A stretch of DNA of 64,000 nt, taken from Paraburkholderia gardini. Lineage in GTDB: Bacteria > Pseudomonadota > Gammaproteobacteria > Burkholderiales > Burkholderiaceae. Shown here in pieces: positions 25,711 to 35,412 of the stretch; the first letter of the stretch is position 1, and the number at the start of each line of letters is the position of its first letter. The notes beneath the pieces were generated by a model that had not been told where the DNA came from, searched no databases, and was given only the letters and a program-made list of their open reading frames with translations. The stretch is taken from contig NZ_CAJQYY010000026.1 in the NCBI RefSeq assembly GCF_907164575.1, positions 35,745 to 99,744 on the forward strand. Reading direction: 5' to 3'. The position numbers were made by a program, and so were the translations under genes.

Positions 25711-27072
25711 CTAGTGGCCGGGCGTGCCGGCTTCCAGCGGTGCCGGCACGGCCAGCTCGGGGCGTGACGTCTGCTTGATCAGCAACGCGACGCATGCAAT
25801 CACGCCAGCCAGCGCGATCATGGCGAAAATGCCCGCGAACGAGAAATGCCGACGGGCCAGCTCCGCAACGAGGAAGGACCCTGCGATGCCGCCAAAGCGG
25901 CCTATGCCAAGCATCCACGCGACGCCGGTGCCGCGACCCTCAGTCGGATAAAACGCGGCAGCCAGCGCGGGCATCGACGATTGCGCGGTGTTCATCAATA
26001 CGCCCGCCATGAACACCGTCAGCACCAGCAAACCGACGTTGCCCACCGCCTGCCCGATACAGTAGACGCTCACCGCCGTCAGTGCGTAGCACACGGCGAT
26101 GATCCGGTTCGCGTTGAAACGATCCATCAACACGCCGCACACCACCGCGCCCACGCCACCGAGCGGGAACAGTGCGGAAATCAGCGTCGCGCGCTGCGGG
26201 TCCAGGCCGGCTTCTTTCAACAGGATCGGCATCCAGTTGATCGACGCGTAGAAAATCACGAGGCCCATGAAATACGTAAGCCACAGCATCACCGTGCCGA
26301 CGATATAGGAACGCGACAGCACGAGCCCCGCGCCGCTCTTCCCCGCCACCTGCGGTGCCTGCTCGGTCATCACAAACGATCCGGCCTGTGCCGCCGCACT
26401 GGAAATACGCGCCAGCACCGCGCGGATCTTTTCGGCGGGATGGTTCTTCGCGACCATGTAACGCACGGACTCCGGCAATTTGAGCAGCAACGCCAGCACG
26501 AGCAGCAAAGGCGTGATGCCGCCGAGCATCAGCACGGCGCGCCATCCGAAATGCGGAATCAGCCACGCAGCAAGAAAGCCGCCACATGCCGCGCCTAGCG
26601 GAAAGCCGCAGAACATCAGGTTGATGACCGTCGCACGCCGGCGGTCCGGGCAGAATTCGCCCATCATCGTGACGGCGTTGGGCATCGCGGCGCCAAGACC
26701 GATCCCGGTCACGAAGCGCAGGGCAGTCAGGTGTTCGATGGTCGTCGAGAAAGCCGAACCGAGGCACGCCACGCCAAAGAGCATGACCGAGCCGATCAAC
26801 AACAGACGCCGCCCCAGCCGGTCGGAAAGCGGCCCTGATACGAGCGCGCCGCATGCGAGGCCGAACAGCGCGGCGCTCAATACCGGTGCGAGCGCAGGCT
26901 TGCTGACGTTCCACTCCGTGATCAGCGAAGGCGCGATAAAACCGATCGCCGCGGTATCGAAACCGTCCAGCAGCACGATCACAAAACACATGAAGAAAAT
27001 GAGCCACTGAAACCCCGAGAACGGGTGCTCATTGATAAACGTCTGCACGTTGACGGCAGTGTTTCGATTCAC
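25711..27072 (-). CDS. MFS carrier, aromatic acid:H+ symporter (AAHS) family
   Basis: A 453-residue 12-helix carrier with the AAHS signature LLDGFDTAAIGFIAPSL near residue 35 and the loop motif SGPLSDRLGRRLLL after helix 2. It is PcaK/BenK-like, so an aromatic acid such as 4-hydroxybenzoate or a related acid is the expected cargo. No aromatic degradation gene lies next to it, and the substrate cannot be fixed from the sequence. It is convergent with the hypothetical gene at 25195. Confidence 0.78.
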   Translation of the reverse strand: MNRNTAVNVQTFINEHPFSGFQWLIFFMCFVIVLLDGFDTAAIGFIAPSLITEWNVSKPALAPVLSAALFGLACGALVSGPLSDRLGRRLLLIGSVMLFGVACLGSAFSTTIEHLTALRFVTGIGLGAAMPNAVTMMGEFCPDRRRATVINLMFCGFPLGAACGGFLAAWLIPHFGWRAVLMLGGITPLLLVLALLLKLPESVRYMVAKNHPAEKIRAVLARISSAAAQAGSFVMTEQAPQVAGKSGAGLVLSRSYIVGTVMLWLTYFMGLVIFYASINWMPILLKEAGLDPQRATLISALFPLGGVGAVVCGVLMDRFNANRIIAVCYALTAVSVYCIGQAVGNVGLLVLTVFMAGVLMNTAQSSMPALAAAFYPTEGRGTGVAWMLGIGRFGGIAGSFLVAELARRHFSFAGIFAMIALAGVIACVALLIKQTSRPELAVPAPLEAGTPGH

Positions 27073-27680
27073 GTCTCATCCCCTGACGGTCGACGGCGCA
27101 GTGGCACCATCCACGTTACGATCCTGCGCGGCCGCAAGCGTCGACCATACCCGCACCGGCCGCGAACCGGCTATTCAGACCTTCACCGGCTTTCCCGGCA
27201 GATGCGCTGGAAACAGCACTTTCAACCGGTCGCATTTACGAGTTTGTTCGCCTTACGAACGCGAATTCTTTTATTGAACAAAATGGGATTGTAAGCAGGC
27301 GGTTCGCTGACGGTCAACGCGGGATAACCCGATTGCCCGTCTCGTTATGAGCGTTGGGATTCGCGCTGGCTGGACAGACCACGCAGGCGACGCTGCGGCG
27401 CGCGCCGGGCGATTGCATCCGCGCATGACACATATGCGCTCGCGACTCGCACGGCGGTTGCGCAATCGCTCTGCGGGATCGGACTGACCAGGGCTGGACC
27501 AGCAGCGGCGATTCTGGCGATGGGACGCGCTTTGGTGCGTTACGCCGGTCCCATGCAAGATGGTTGCTGAACGGTTAGCGGTACAGCGAGCGGGCGCACG
27601 AGACGATCTTCAAGCAACGTACATGGTCGCGCTCACGCAGCGCTGCATGTCCAGGTGCTGTCTACCCCGGCCGTACACCC
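27073..27680. other. 608-bp region without a gene
   Basis: Open frames here are short and have low-complexity, arginine-rich translations typical of non-coding high-GC DNA. It must hold the promoter of the AAHS carrier near its left end. I see no clear terminator, repeat or RNA structure. Confidence 0.5.
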
Positions 27681-28019
27681 TTAAGCCAGGCCGTCGATAC
27701 CTGCGGTTTTTTTAGCTTGCTGCGTTTCCTTGAGCGCCGCCAGTTCCCGCTTGACCATCTCGCGCACCTGTTCCATTACCTTGGCGCGCTGTTCCGGCGT
27801 CATTGCCTTCAGGTCTTTTTCCGTGATTCCGAGCTTCGCCAGAATCTGCTTTTCCATTTGTTGGGACGGCGTGCCCTTCACGTAATCGGTCAGCTCGGCA
27901 AGCAGTTCCTGGAAAGAAGGCTTGTTCGCAGATGCACCTGCCTGCGAAGTGCCCGATTGATTGCCTTGAATGGTCCCCGCGATGGCACCGGCCCCGTTCA
28001 CCGTGTTCGAATATTGCAT
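27681..28019 (-). CDS. Hypothetical 112-residue protein
   Basis: Not recognised. The first 35 residues are rich in Gly, Ser, Asn and Gln and probably disordered. The rest is strongly helical and charged (MEKQILAKLGITEKDLKAMT, then PEQRAKVMEQVREMVKREL), with a coiled-coil-like pattern. There is no signal peptide. The ATG at 28019 has AGGA 5 bp before it, while a longer start at 28046 has no such site. It may be a small structural or secreted protein, but I cannot support a function. Confidence 0.6.
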   Translation of the reverse strand: MQYSNTVNGAGAIAGTIQGNQSGTSQAGASANKPSFQELLAELTDYVKGTPSQQMEKQILAKLGITEKDLKAMTPEQRAKVMEQVREMVKRELAALKETQQAKKTAGIDGLA

Positions 28020-28174
28020 GGTCCTAAACCCCCGTTTTTTGTTCAAGTCTCAGGATGGATTCAAACGGCACATTATTACAATGTCGTTACGCCGTCATGT
28101 TTTTCTTAAGGCCCTGCAATCGTGGTGGCTTGAGTGCGAACTTAAGCCTGCGCCATGAACGGCACAGCCCGCGC

Positions 28175-28657
28175 TTACTGGCAAAGCGAGAACGCCTCGC
28201 GCGCCGCGATATCGCCGTTACCGTAAATGCCCGCGACGGTGCAATCGCCGGCTACGCATTCGAACGTCGAATCGCCAAACGTCAGCACGAAGTGCCGCAA
28301 GCCACCTTCAAGCGAATACGCCGGTCCCCATGAATCCGCGACCAGCGATGAGCGCATGACCTCATGCGCGCTATATCCGAGCAAGCCTTTTGAAGCGAGA
28401 AAGTAAGCGGGCAGATCGGCATCGCGCGGCGGTCCGAACTGGTGAAACGCGGCCGACATGAATGCGATCACGCAAAACGGATCATCGTCGCTAAACGGAC
28501 CGAAGCGCTCGAAGTCCGTCTTTGCGATGCGATAGACAATGGCGACCAGCCTTTCATTGGCCAGCACGAACGGCGCGCTGGTATCGTGATCGGGATGGGG
28601 AATGTCGTCCATCAGGACGACCTGGTCCTGCTCGCTGGATTGCGGTGCGTGGCTCAT
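28175..28657 (-). CDS. Hypothetical 160-residue protein
   Basis: Not recognised. The composition is normal for a soluble globular protein. It has an acidic N-terminus, a pair of aromatic-rich stretches (YRIAKTDFERFGPFSDDDPF and MSAAFHQFGPPRDADLPAYF) and two cysteines in ECVAGDC near the end. No signal peptide or membrane helix is seen. The codon use fits the neighbours, and the length with an orderly composition makes a real gene likely. It lies between the 112-residue gene and the autotransporter, all leftward. Confidence 0.55.
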   Translation of the reverse strand: MSHAPQSSEQDQVVLMDDIPHPDHDTSAPFVLANERLVAIVYRIAKTDFERFGPFSDDDPFCVIAFMSAAFHQFGPPRDADLPAYFLASKGLLGYSAHEVMRSSLVADSWGPAYSLEGGLRHFVLTFGDSTFECVAGDCTVAGIYGNGDIAAREAFSLCQ

Positions 28658-28829
28658 CGGTGGGTTCGGCGCTCCGTGACGGGGTCATGCAGTCCATCGC
28701 CAGGGCACGGACAAAGCCACCGGAAAACGCTGCGCCGTAGAGTGTAATTGAATCCCGGCACGTAGCATCCGCACGCAACGATGCGCGCATCGCGGCGGAC
28801 TGCCACTGGAAACGCACTTCACGTACCGC

Positions 28830-31763
28830 TCACCAGTACCAGCGCACGCCCACGTCGCCGGCGACGATACTGCGATGTTCGCCGTTGACGTTCGTCGTAT
28901 AGCCCGCATTCGCAAAGACGCTGCCGCGCACACTCACCTTCGCGACGATGCCGAGCTGAAACTGCGCGGACGTCGCCGATACGCTCACCGGAATGACCGT
29001 GGCGCCGGCGAACGTCGCGTTATCCGTGCCACCGAAGTCATGCCACAGGTTCACACGCAGATACGGTTGCCACGCAGTGCCTGCCGCATCGAAACGGCCG
29101 GCAAGCCGCACGCCAAGCCTGCCCGTGAGTCCGCTTGCGGCATGAAACGACACGCCTGAAATACCGTCATTGAGATCGCTGATCGATGTGTGCTGCCAGA
29201 TCAGTTGCATCTGCGGCTCGATGCTCAGGATCGTCGACAGCGCAATGGGCAAGCCGCCTTCGAGCGATGCGCCGACCGTATGACCGTGCGTCGTCGCGCC
29301 GATGCCCTGATTCGACGACGGATCGATCGTGAGCGTGCTGCCCATCAGGATGGCGTCCGTGTACCAGCCGCCAGGACCGATGTGCGTCCAGTAGCCGCCG
29401 ATGCTGTACGCGTTGATCGCAAGATGCCCGGCGGCCAGATCGGGAAACCCGAGCGCGAGGCCGCTTACATCGCCTTCGGCGCGCGCGGCGCCCACGAAAA
29501 AGCCGTAGTGGTTGCGATGGCCACTCGCAGTGCGATCGGCATACACGTCGTGTCCGACCTGCACGCCGCCCATCGCGCCGCTGAACTCCGGGTCGACCCC
29601 ACCGCCATTTCGCTGCGTCGCGTGTTCACCCCATACGCGCGCCCACGCGGCCGGCAGCGCACCGGTTTCGCCCAGCAACGACTGCTCGCCCTGCCGGTCG
29701 TGGAACGTGCCGATCTGCGCCACGCCGAGTTCGCGCGTCAATGCCGGCACCTCGGCGTAGACGGGTACCTCCATCCGGTAAAGCGGCGTCGGCGCGGACC
29801 CGGCCGGCGGCGGCGCCGGCAACGGTGGCGTGCCCTCGCTGGCCTGAGGCGCTGACATTGACGTCGACGTAGGCGACGTAACGGGCGCCGGGGGGAGACT
29901 CGAACGCAGATACCAGTTGTCCGCAGTCCCGGCGCTCACGCCGCCCTTGAACAGGTAGTACACGTATGCGCCCGCGACCAGCGGCTTTGGTAACGTGAAC
30001 GCATTTGCGGTCGTCGTCGCGCCGTTCGTCGTCTGAACCACCATGATGCCGTCCGTGACGGTCAGGCCTCCCGCGCCGCCGGAATTCGTCACACCGAGCG
30101 CCGTATTGCCCGAGCCGGTGCCCTGTGCGATCACGAGCCGGTCGGCAGGCGAACCGTCCGCGCCCAGCACCACCTGCAGTAACAAACGGCCGTTGCTGCC
30201 GGTGTAGTTGCCGTTCACCACCAGCGCGTCGGTCGTACTCGTGCCGCCGTTCGTGAGATCGATCGTGCCCGCGTTGTTGACGTTGACAAGGCGTCCCGCG
30301 ACCGCCGGCATGATCGAAGGATCGCCCAGACCACCGGCGTACAGCGTGCTCGTCGCATCGATGTTGAGCGTGCCTGTCTGGGTACCGCTGTCGCCGAGCG
30401 TCAGCCCGCTGCTGTCGAGCGTGAGCTGGCTGCCGTTCGTGACGTTGACCGTCTCCCAGTTGATAAAGCGGCTCAAGCCACCCGCCTGCGTGTGGTCGAA
30501 CGTCACGACGTCGTTGCCGGGACCGCCATCGAATGAAGGCACGCCGGCCAGGTTGGTATCGGTTAGCGACGTCAGTGTCGCCACGTCGTCGCCGGCATCC
30601 ATCCGCACAAAGCCCTGGATCGTGCCCGCGCTCCAGTTGAACGTATCGTTACCGACATCCGTGAAGATAGCCCGACCGCCGCCGCCCACGATGTTGCCGG
30701 TATTGTTGATCACGAGATTGATCGGCCCGTTCGACGCGATCGCTTCGGTCGTGGCGGACGTCAGCGTGCCGCTGTTGTTGACCGTCGCATCGACGTCGGC
30801 GAACGAAAGCGTGACGTTTCGCGCGGAGATCGTACCGGCGTTGTTATACGTGCCGCCGCCGTTTCCGTCGACGCCGTTGGCCTGCTCGCTCACGATGCTC
30901 GCGCCCCCGACGTTATTGAAGGTCACCTTGCCCGCGATGAACGCGCCAAGCGCGCCCGGCCCTTGCGCGGTGATCGAACCGGTGTTCGTGATGGCGCCAG
31001 GGGTCGGGTCCTGCGAAATGATGCCGTGCGCGTCCGTGCCGGTCGTCGTGATCGTGCCGTTGTTCGTGATCACGTTGTTGCCCGGCGCGGTACCGGCTCG
31101 GGCAAGCATGCCGTACGCGCTGTCGCCGGCGGTCGTGATGGCGCCGTTGTTGATGAGCGTGTCGTTGATCGCGAACGTCGCCATGCCGGCGGCACCCGCG
31201 CCGGTGGTGACAAGCTTGCCGTCGTTCGTCAGCGCACTGCCGCCCGCACTCGCGACATCGGACATCGCGTAGGCATTCGTGCCGCCTGTCTGGATGACGC
31301 CGGCCGTGTCGTTGAGCATCGTGGCCGCCGGAGCGCTGTTGAAGAGTCCGGAAGCACTGTTCCCGCCCACGACGATCAGTCCGCGATTGATCAGCGTGTT
31401 CTGGCCGGCGCCGCTTCCCTGAGACGCCATGCCATTGAACGTATCGCCTGTTATGCGCAGCGTGCCGAGGTTCGTCACGGTGCTCTAGTCGGATACGGCA
31501 ATGCCCGTGGCGCCTGACACGTCGAGTTCAGCGTCGGGCAACACGTTCACGGTGACGTTCGTGCTGCCCGGCACCGCGGAAACAGGCGTGTTCGCGGGAT
31601 TCGGCGCGCTCGTGTCGCAGGTCGCCGTCTGTCCGCTGGCCGGCGATGTAATGTTGCAGGCTGCCAGCGCGGGCGTAAAAGGGACGAGCGCGGATGTCAC
31701 GAATGCGAGCGTGACGGCGTTCAGCAGCCGGGTCGGTACAAACGTCGGACGTGTACGATACAT
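28830..31763 (-). pseudogene. Autotransporter with one in-frame amber stop
   Basis: One reading frame encodes a full autotransporter of about 977 codons interrupted only by TAG at 31485-31487. The N-terminus has a signal peptide (cleavage after TPALA) with GGAGG upstream, and the first 92 codons end ATGIAVSD before the stop. The same frame continues STVTNLGTLRITG with Gly/Asn/Thr-rich beta-helix repeats (for example TNNGTITTTG). A proline-rich linker follows near the middle, then a C-terminal outer membrane beta-barrel of about 270 residues ending VGVRWYW with a terminal aromatic residue. One change of CAG to TAG would explain it. A GTG at 31478 could start a signal-less product that would not be exported. 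Confidence 0.8.
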
Positions 31764-31871
31764 GCGCTCCTCCCTCCAGGGCATGCAAACCAGTCCTGCT
31801 GTGTGCACTGCGTCAACCAGTAGCTACCTGTCACGACCTGAAATCGAAATCGCATGAATCTGCAATCGACG

Positions 31872-31994
31872 CGGTGTCGATGCTCCGCTCGCCGTGTCCT
31901 CGAACACACGCTCGCACCCGGCGTTTGCCAACGAGTCGCGTTGCAGACCGGGATGCTGGTCGTCGGTCGAGATACGGGCGTACCCAGTCAGCAT
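31872..31994 (-). pseudogene. N-terminal fragment of a serine recombinase/resolvase
   Basis: About 41 codons read MLTGYARISTDDQHPGLQRD and then SLANAGCERVFEDTASGAS. This matches the start of Tn3-type resolvases (form: MLIGYARVSTDDQNLDLQRDAL), including the catalytic serine in ARIST. Similarity ends after SGAS and the remaining catalytic and DNA-binding parts are missing. It is a relic of a mobile element just upstream of the autotransporter. Confidence 0.75.
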
Positions 31995-32325
31995 ACGAGC
32001 CCCCGTTTCTCCGGGGCAAATCCAGTATAGTCGGACATTGAAAGATGGAAGCTGTTGCTGGATGCATTTTGCACATTTTGCAATGCGCCCCGTGATATCG
32101 GGTTCCCGGTTGATCTGGCATCCATGAAACGATCGCTTCATGGCCGAACTACTGGCCGGCAGTTCTGGATGTAAAGCCTGCTGGCATGGCCTGATCGATT
32201 ATTCGCGCTACCCCCGGTCCGGATTCGAATAGCAAAGCCGTTTTGCCACTGTCCGCTTCATCGACAATCGCTTTCACCTTCGTCCTTCCATTCGCCACTG
32301 TTGGCTCTTCAGCACTGGAATTCTT
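31995..32325. other. Region between resolvase fragment and DUF3224 gene
   Basis: 331 bp of lower-GC DNA without a supported gene. A 61-codon leftward frame (32149-32334) overlaps the DUF3224 start and has no family resemblance that I can see. It is probably debris of the same mobile element as the resolvase fragment. Confidence 0.4.
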
Positions 32326-32727
32326 ATGACCCAATTCGCAAAAGGCACATTCGTCGTTTCACTCCAACCCATGTCGTTCGAAAATGGGGACTCCGATCAG
32401 CAGCTTGGGCGCATGTCTATCGACAAGCAGATCTCCGGTGATCTCGTAGCCACGACGAAGGGACAAATGCTGAGCGCGATGACAAGCGTTAAAGGTTCGG
32501 CCGGATACGTTGCCGTAGAGAAAGTCACAGGGGTACTGGCAGGAAAACACGGCTCGTTCATGCTGCAGCACACTGGCACCATGAAGCGCGGCGTGCCCTC
32601 TCTGTCCGTGACTGTCGTTCCAGACTCCGGAACCGGAGAACTGAACGGCATCGAGGGCGAGTTCAAGATCAATATCGTAGAGGGCGCGCACTTCTATGAG
32701 TTTGCTTATCGCCTGCCCGGCAACTGA
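32326..32727 (+). CDS. DUF3224 domain protein
   Basis: A 133-residue protein that covers the DUF3224 family from end to end. Typical elements are the N-terminal TFVVSLQPM strand, GRMSIDKQISGDLVATTKGQ, the GSFMLQHTGTM segment, and a closing SGTGELNGIEGEFKI. The fold is a small beta-barrel related to allene-oxide-cyclase-like proteins. The function is unknown. There is no signal peptide. The ribosome site is weak (TGGAATTCTT). It stands alone on DNA with marks of past rearrangement. Confidence 0.8.
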   Translation: MTQFAKGTFVVSLQPMSFENGDSDQQLGRMSIDKQISGDLVATTKGQMLSAMTSVKGSAGYVAVEKVTGVLAGKHGSFMLQHTGTMKRGVPSLSVTVVPDSGTGELNGIEGEFKINIVEGAHFYEFAYRLPGN

Positions 32728-33091
32728 AAACAGTCCGTCCGCTCGCTTCCTGCTTCCAGTTGCTGTCCCGTGGCCTGGCCAAAAAAATACCCCGGCATCG
32801 CAGGCGGTGCCGGGGCAAATCCCATGTCAAAGGAGATGTCATAGAGGAGACGAAATCATCGTACCTTCGCGTGGAAGACTCGCCAACGAACGGTTTCATA
32901 TAACCATATCGCGCGGCACCATACAGCATGACTGCAGAAAACACCCCTCGCTTGCGCGTATATCGTTAGAACAAAAAGCACGTTCGCGATAGCGCTTCGA
33001 GTCGCTAACATGGCGGATCAGTCCGGCTTGCCCGGCCTGCACACGCAGCCCGCCGTGCAGCGCCCGTGGCCGCAACGCAAGGAGCATCGCA
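32728..33091. other. 364-bp region with a leftward terminator
   Basis: No supported gene. It contains the terminator at 32781-32815, which faces left although no leftward gene lies to its right before 33092. A leftward small RNA starting between about 32830 and 33000 is possible. GC is low here (31 of 60 in the line at 32881). Confidence 0.4.
32781..32815 (-). terminator. Rho-independent terminator facing left
   Basis: On the minus strand an 8-bp GC stem CCCCGGCA/TGCCGGGG (32790-32797 with 32808-32815) is followed by TA and seven T residues (complement of 32787-32781). No leftward gene is found upstream of it. Confidence 0.75.
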
Positions 33092-33775
33092 TTGCCCCGT
33101 TTCAATCACATCCGCCCGCCGCTCGTCGTGGGTATCGGCGGCACGACGCGCGACGGCTCGTCGACCGAACGCGCGCTGCGCATCGCGCTGAATGGCGCTG
33201 AAAGCGCCGGCGCACGCACGCATCTGTTCGGCGGTGCGTTTTTGCACAGCCTGCCGCATTACGCGCCTGAAAGCGCGTCGCTCACCGAAGCGCAGCGCGA
33301 ACTGATCGAAGCCGTGCGCGAAGCCGACGCCGTCATCATCGCGACGCCGGGCTATCACGGCGGCGTCTCCGGGCTCGTCAAGAATGCACTCGATACGCTC
33401 GAAGCGCTGCGCGCCGACGAGCGTCCCTACCTCGACGGCCGCGCGGTCGGCTGCATCGTCACGGCTTACGGCTGGCAGGCGACGGGCTCGGTGCTGGGTT
33501 CGCTGCGCTCGATCGTCCACGCGTTGCGCGGCTGGCCGACGCCGCTCGGTGCCGGCATCAATACGCTCGAAACCCGCTTCGAGACGGAAGACACATGCTC
33601 CGATCCGAAGGCTGCCGGGCAGCTCGCGACCGTGGGGCAGCAAGCTGCCACGTTCGCGCTGGCGTTCGGCGCGGGACGATCGACGGCGCCAGCGTCGCTC
33701 GCCGCACTCGCGGAACAGGAGAGCGCCGCACCCCGGCCATCGCGCGCGGCGAACGTGCTGTCGCTGGCGAGCTGA
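33092..33775 (+). CDS. NADPH-dependent FMN reductase family protein
   Basis: A 227-residue flavodoxin-fold reductase. The FMN phosphate-binding loop is GGTTRDGSSTERAL (about residues 16-29), and the isoalloxazine-contact motif is TPGYHGGVSGLVKNALD (about 85-101). Family members such as SsuE/MsuE/ArsH relatives supply reduced flavin to a monooxygenase or reduce other acceptors. No partner oxygenase adjoins. The start is TTG, with AAGGAG 8 bp upstream. The C-terminus has a 40-residue Ala-rich extension. The exact partner is unknown. Confidence 0.82.
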   Translation: MPRFNHIRPPLVVGIGGTTRDGSSTERALRIALNGAESAGARTHLFGGAFLHSLPHYAPESASLTEAQRELIEAVREADAVIIATPGYHGGVSGLVKNALDTLEALRADERPYLDGRAVGCIVTAYGWQATGSVLGSLRSIVHALRGWPTPLGAGINTLETRFETEDTCSDPKAAGQLATVGQQAATFALAFGAGRSTAPASLAALAEQESAAPRPSRAANVLSLAS

Positions 33776-34133
33776 CCGGCGCGGGCTTTTGCGCAGGGGT
33801 GGGCCGGTATCGGCGCGTCCATCCACATCGCTCAATTCCGCCACCTCACGCAGCGTGCGCCACCGCACACAGCGCGCACGGCCGGGCAGGCCGTGCGTAT
33901 GCCACGCAACATACGGGAAGCGCGTGAACGCCGGATAGTGTGACCACGCGCATACGACACCGCCACATCCGGATCACCGATGACCGTTCGAGGCCACCCC
34001 TGATTTGCTTGCGACGAAAGATTGGTTCATTCGCCACGCGGCACGGCCTACGCTTGTCCCTGCCCGCTCATTGACCGATCGTCGCACTTCGCGTGAACTG
34101 AAAACGCAAGCGGGCGCGATCATCGGCACGACC
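33776..34133. other. 358-bp region without a gene
   Basis: A hairpin with a 9-bp stem (about 33875-33897; arms around GCACGGCC and GGCCGTGC, 5-base loop) lies 100 bp after the flavin reductase. It has no T tract and may be a weak or Rho-assisted terminator. No other element is seen. Confidence 0.4.
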
Positions 34134-34349
34134 ATGAACCGACTTATTCACTACAAGGGCTACGAGGTCGCCACGGCAGCACAGCGCCTGCCCAACGGCC
34201 TCTTCGCCGCCAATCTCACCATCGAGAAAGCCACCGCGACGCAGAGCCACGCGTATTCGTTCGATGCCCTCGATTACTTTTTCGACGAAGAACATGCACT
34301 GGCCTACGCGTTCCGGTGGGGACGACTGTGGATCGACAGTCACCGGTAG
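34134..34349 (+). CDS. Small hypothetical protein, 71 residues
   Basis: MNRLIHYKGYEVATAAQRLP opens a compact protein with alternating strands and a C-terminal helix (DEEHALAYAFRWGRLWIDSH). The length and pattern resemble small conserved Burkholderiaceae proteins of unknown function. No signal peptide, helix-turn-helix or cysteine motif is present. The frame stays open upstream to 34005, but the translation there is not protein-like. The ribosome site is weak. It is followed after 105 bp by the ferritin-like gene. Confidence 0.55.
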   Translation: MNRLIHYKGYEVATAAQRLPNGLFAANLTIEKATATQSHAYSFDALDYFFDEEHALAYAFRWGRLWIDSHR

Positions 34350-34454
34350 AGGTTGCCCGGGATGAGCGAGCCAGCCGGCGTCGGCCGCTTCGACGCCGTG
34401 TTTTCAAGGGTTGTGACAGAATAAGCGACATCTCCGCCTGCCTGTCTCGCTGCC

Positions 34455-35348
34455 ATGTCCGATACTCTGACGCATGCTCCCGAAGACCGCGCCCTGCGCC
34501 ACTGGACCTTCCTTGACCCGACGCGCGTCAAGATCGGCTCCGATGCACACAAACAGATGTTCTGCCGCATGCTGCTGGAGACACACAATCCCTACCGGCC
34601 CGCGGTTCTCGACTGGCCGCCACTTCCGCCCGACGCGCTGCAGCGCCTGACCTCGCTTCCCATCTGGAATATCGCCGTACAGACCGAAGGCCGTGCGTCG
34701 ATCCGCGTCGCCACGTACGCCGCGCAGCTGGGCGATCCGCTGCTGCGCGAGGCGATCGAAATGGACGCCGCCGAGGAAGCCCGTCACAAGGTCGTGCTGT
34801 CGAAGCTGGTCGAGGCCTATGGCATCGAACTCGCGCCCGAACCCGAGTACCCCGCTCCGCGCGACGCCGAATGGGCATGGATGTTCACCGGCTACAGCGA
34901 GTGCATCGACAGCTTCTTCGCATTTGGCCTGTTCCGCTCGGCGCAGCAATCCGGCTATTTCCCCGAGGCGCTCGTCGAAACGTTCGAACCGGTGATTCAG
35001 GAAGAAGCCCGGCATATTCTCTTCTTCATGAACTGGGTGACGTGGTACCGGCGTACGATGCCGTGGTGGCGCAGGCCATGGCATTCGCTGCGCGTGGGGG
35101 CGATCTGGTTCAGGCTCGTGTGGGATCGCGTCGCGATTGCGAAGGGTATCGACGCGAACGGCGTGGCGCACGATTCGAATTTCCTCGCGTCTAACGGTGG
35201 CACGCTTGGTAAAAAACTGACCGCGCGCGAACTCGTCGAGCTGTGTCTCGCCGAAAACGAACGTCGCATGGCCGGCTACGACGCGCGACTTGTCCGGCCA
35301 GCCGTCGTGCCGCGCCTCGCGCGCTTCGCGTTGCGCTTCCTGAAGTAG
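34455..35348 (+). CDS. Ferritin-like di-iron domain protein
   Basis: A 297-residue protein with a four-helix ferritin-like core. Candidate iron ligands form two sets: Glu in VQTEGRAS followed by EEARH (both in the first half), and Glu in the SECIDSF region followed by a second EEARH (QEEARHILFF). The C-terminal third is basic with aromatic clusters (WWRRPWHSLRVGAIWFRLVW) that could touch a membrane. Such proteins often act as oxygenases or oxidases, but the substrate is unknown. It overlaps nothing and precedes the amidase gene by 64 bp in the same direction. Confidence 0.72.
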   Translation: MSDTLTHAPEDRALRHWTFLDPTRVKIGSDAHKQMFCRMLLETHNPYRPAVLDWPPLPPDALQRLTSLPIWNIAVQTEGRASIRVATYAAQLGDPLLREAIEMDAAEEARHKVVLSKLVEAYGIELAPEPEYPAPRDAEWAWMFTGYSECIDSFFAFGLFRSAQQSGYFPEALVETFEPVIQEEARHILFFMNWVTWYRRTMPWWRRPWHSLRVGAIWFRLVWDRVAIAKGIDANGVAHDSNFLASNGGTLGKKLTARELVELCLAENERRMAGYDARLVRPAVVPRLARFALRFLK

Positions 35349-35412
35349 CGATGCAGGATGGCCGCCGCCTGTCGCGGCAAGCGGCGAACGCCGCCACAAC
35401 TCTGGAGACAGC

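Noticed and set aside
30208..31272. 354-codon rightward frame inside the autotransporter
   Set aside because: Antisense of the repetitive passenger, giving a Pro/Val/Ser-rich low-complexity translation without family features.
32149..32334. 61-codon leftward frame before the DUF3224 gene
   Set aside because: It overlaps the DUF3224 start, has no recognisable family, and lies in degraded mobile DNA.
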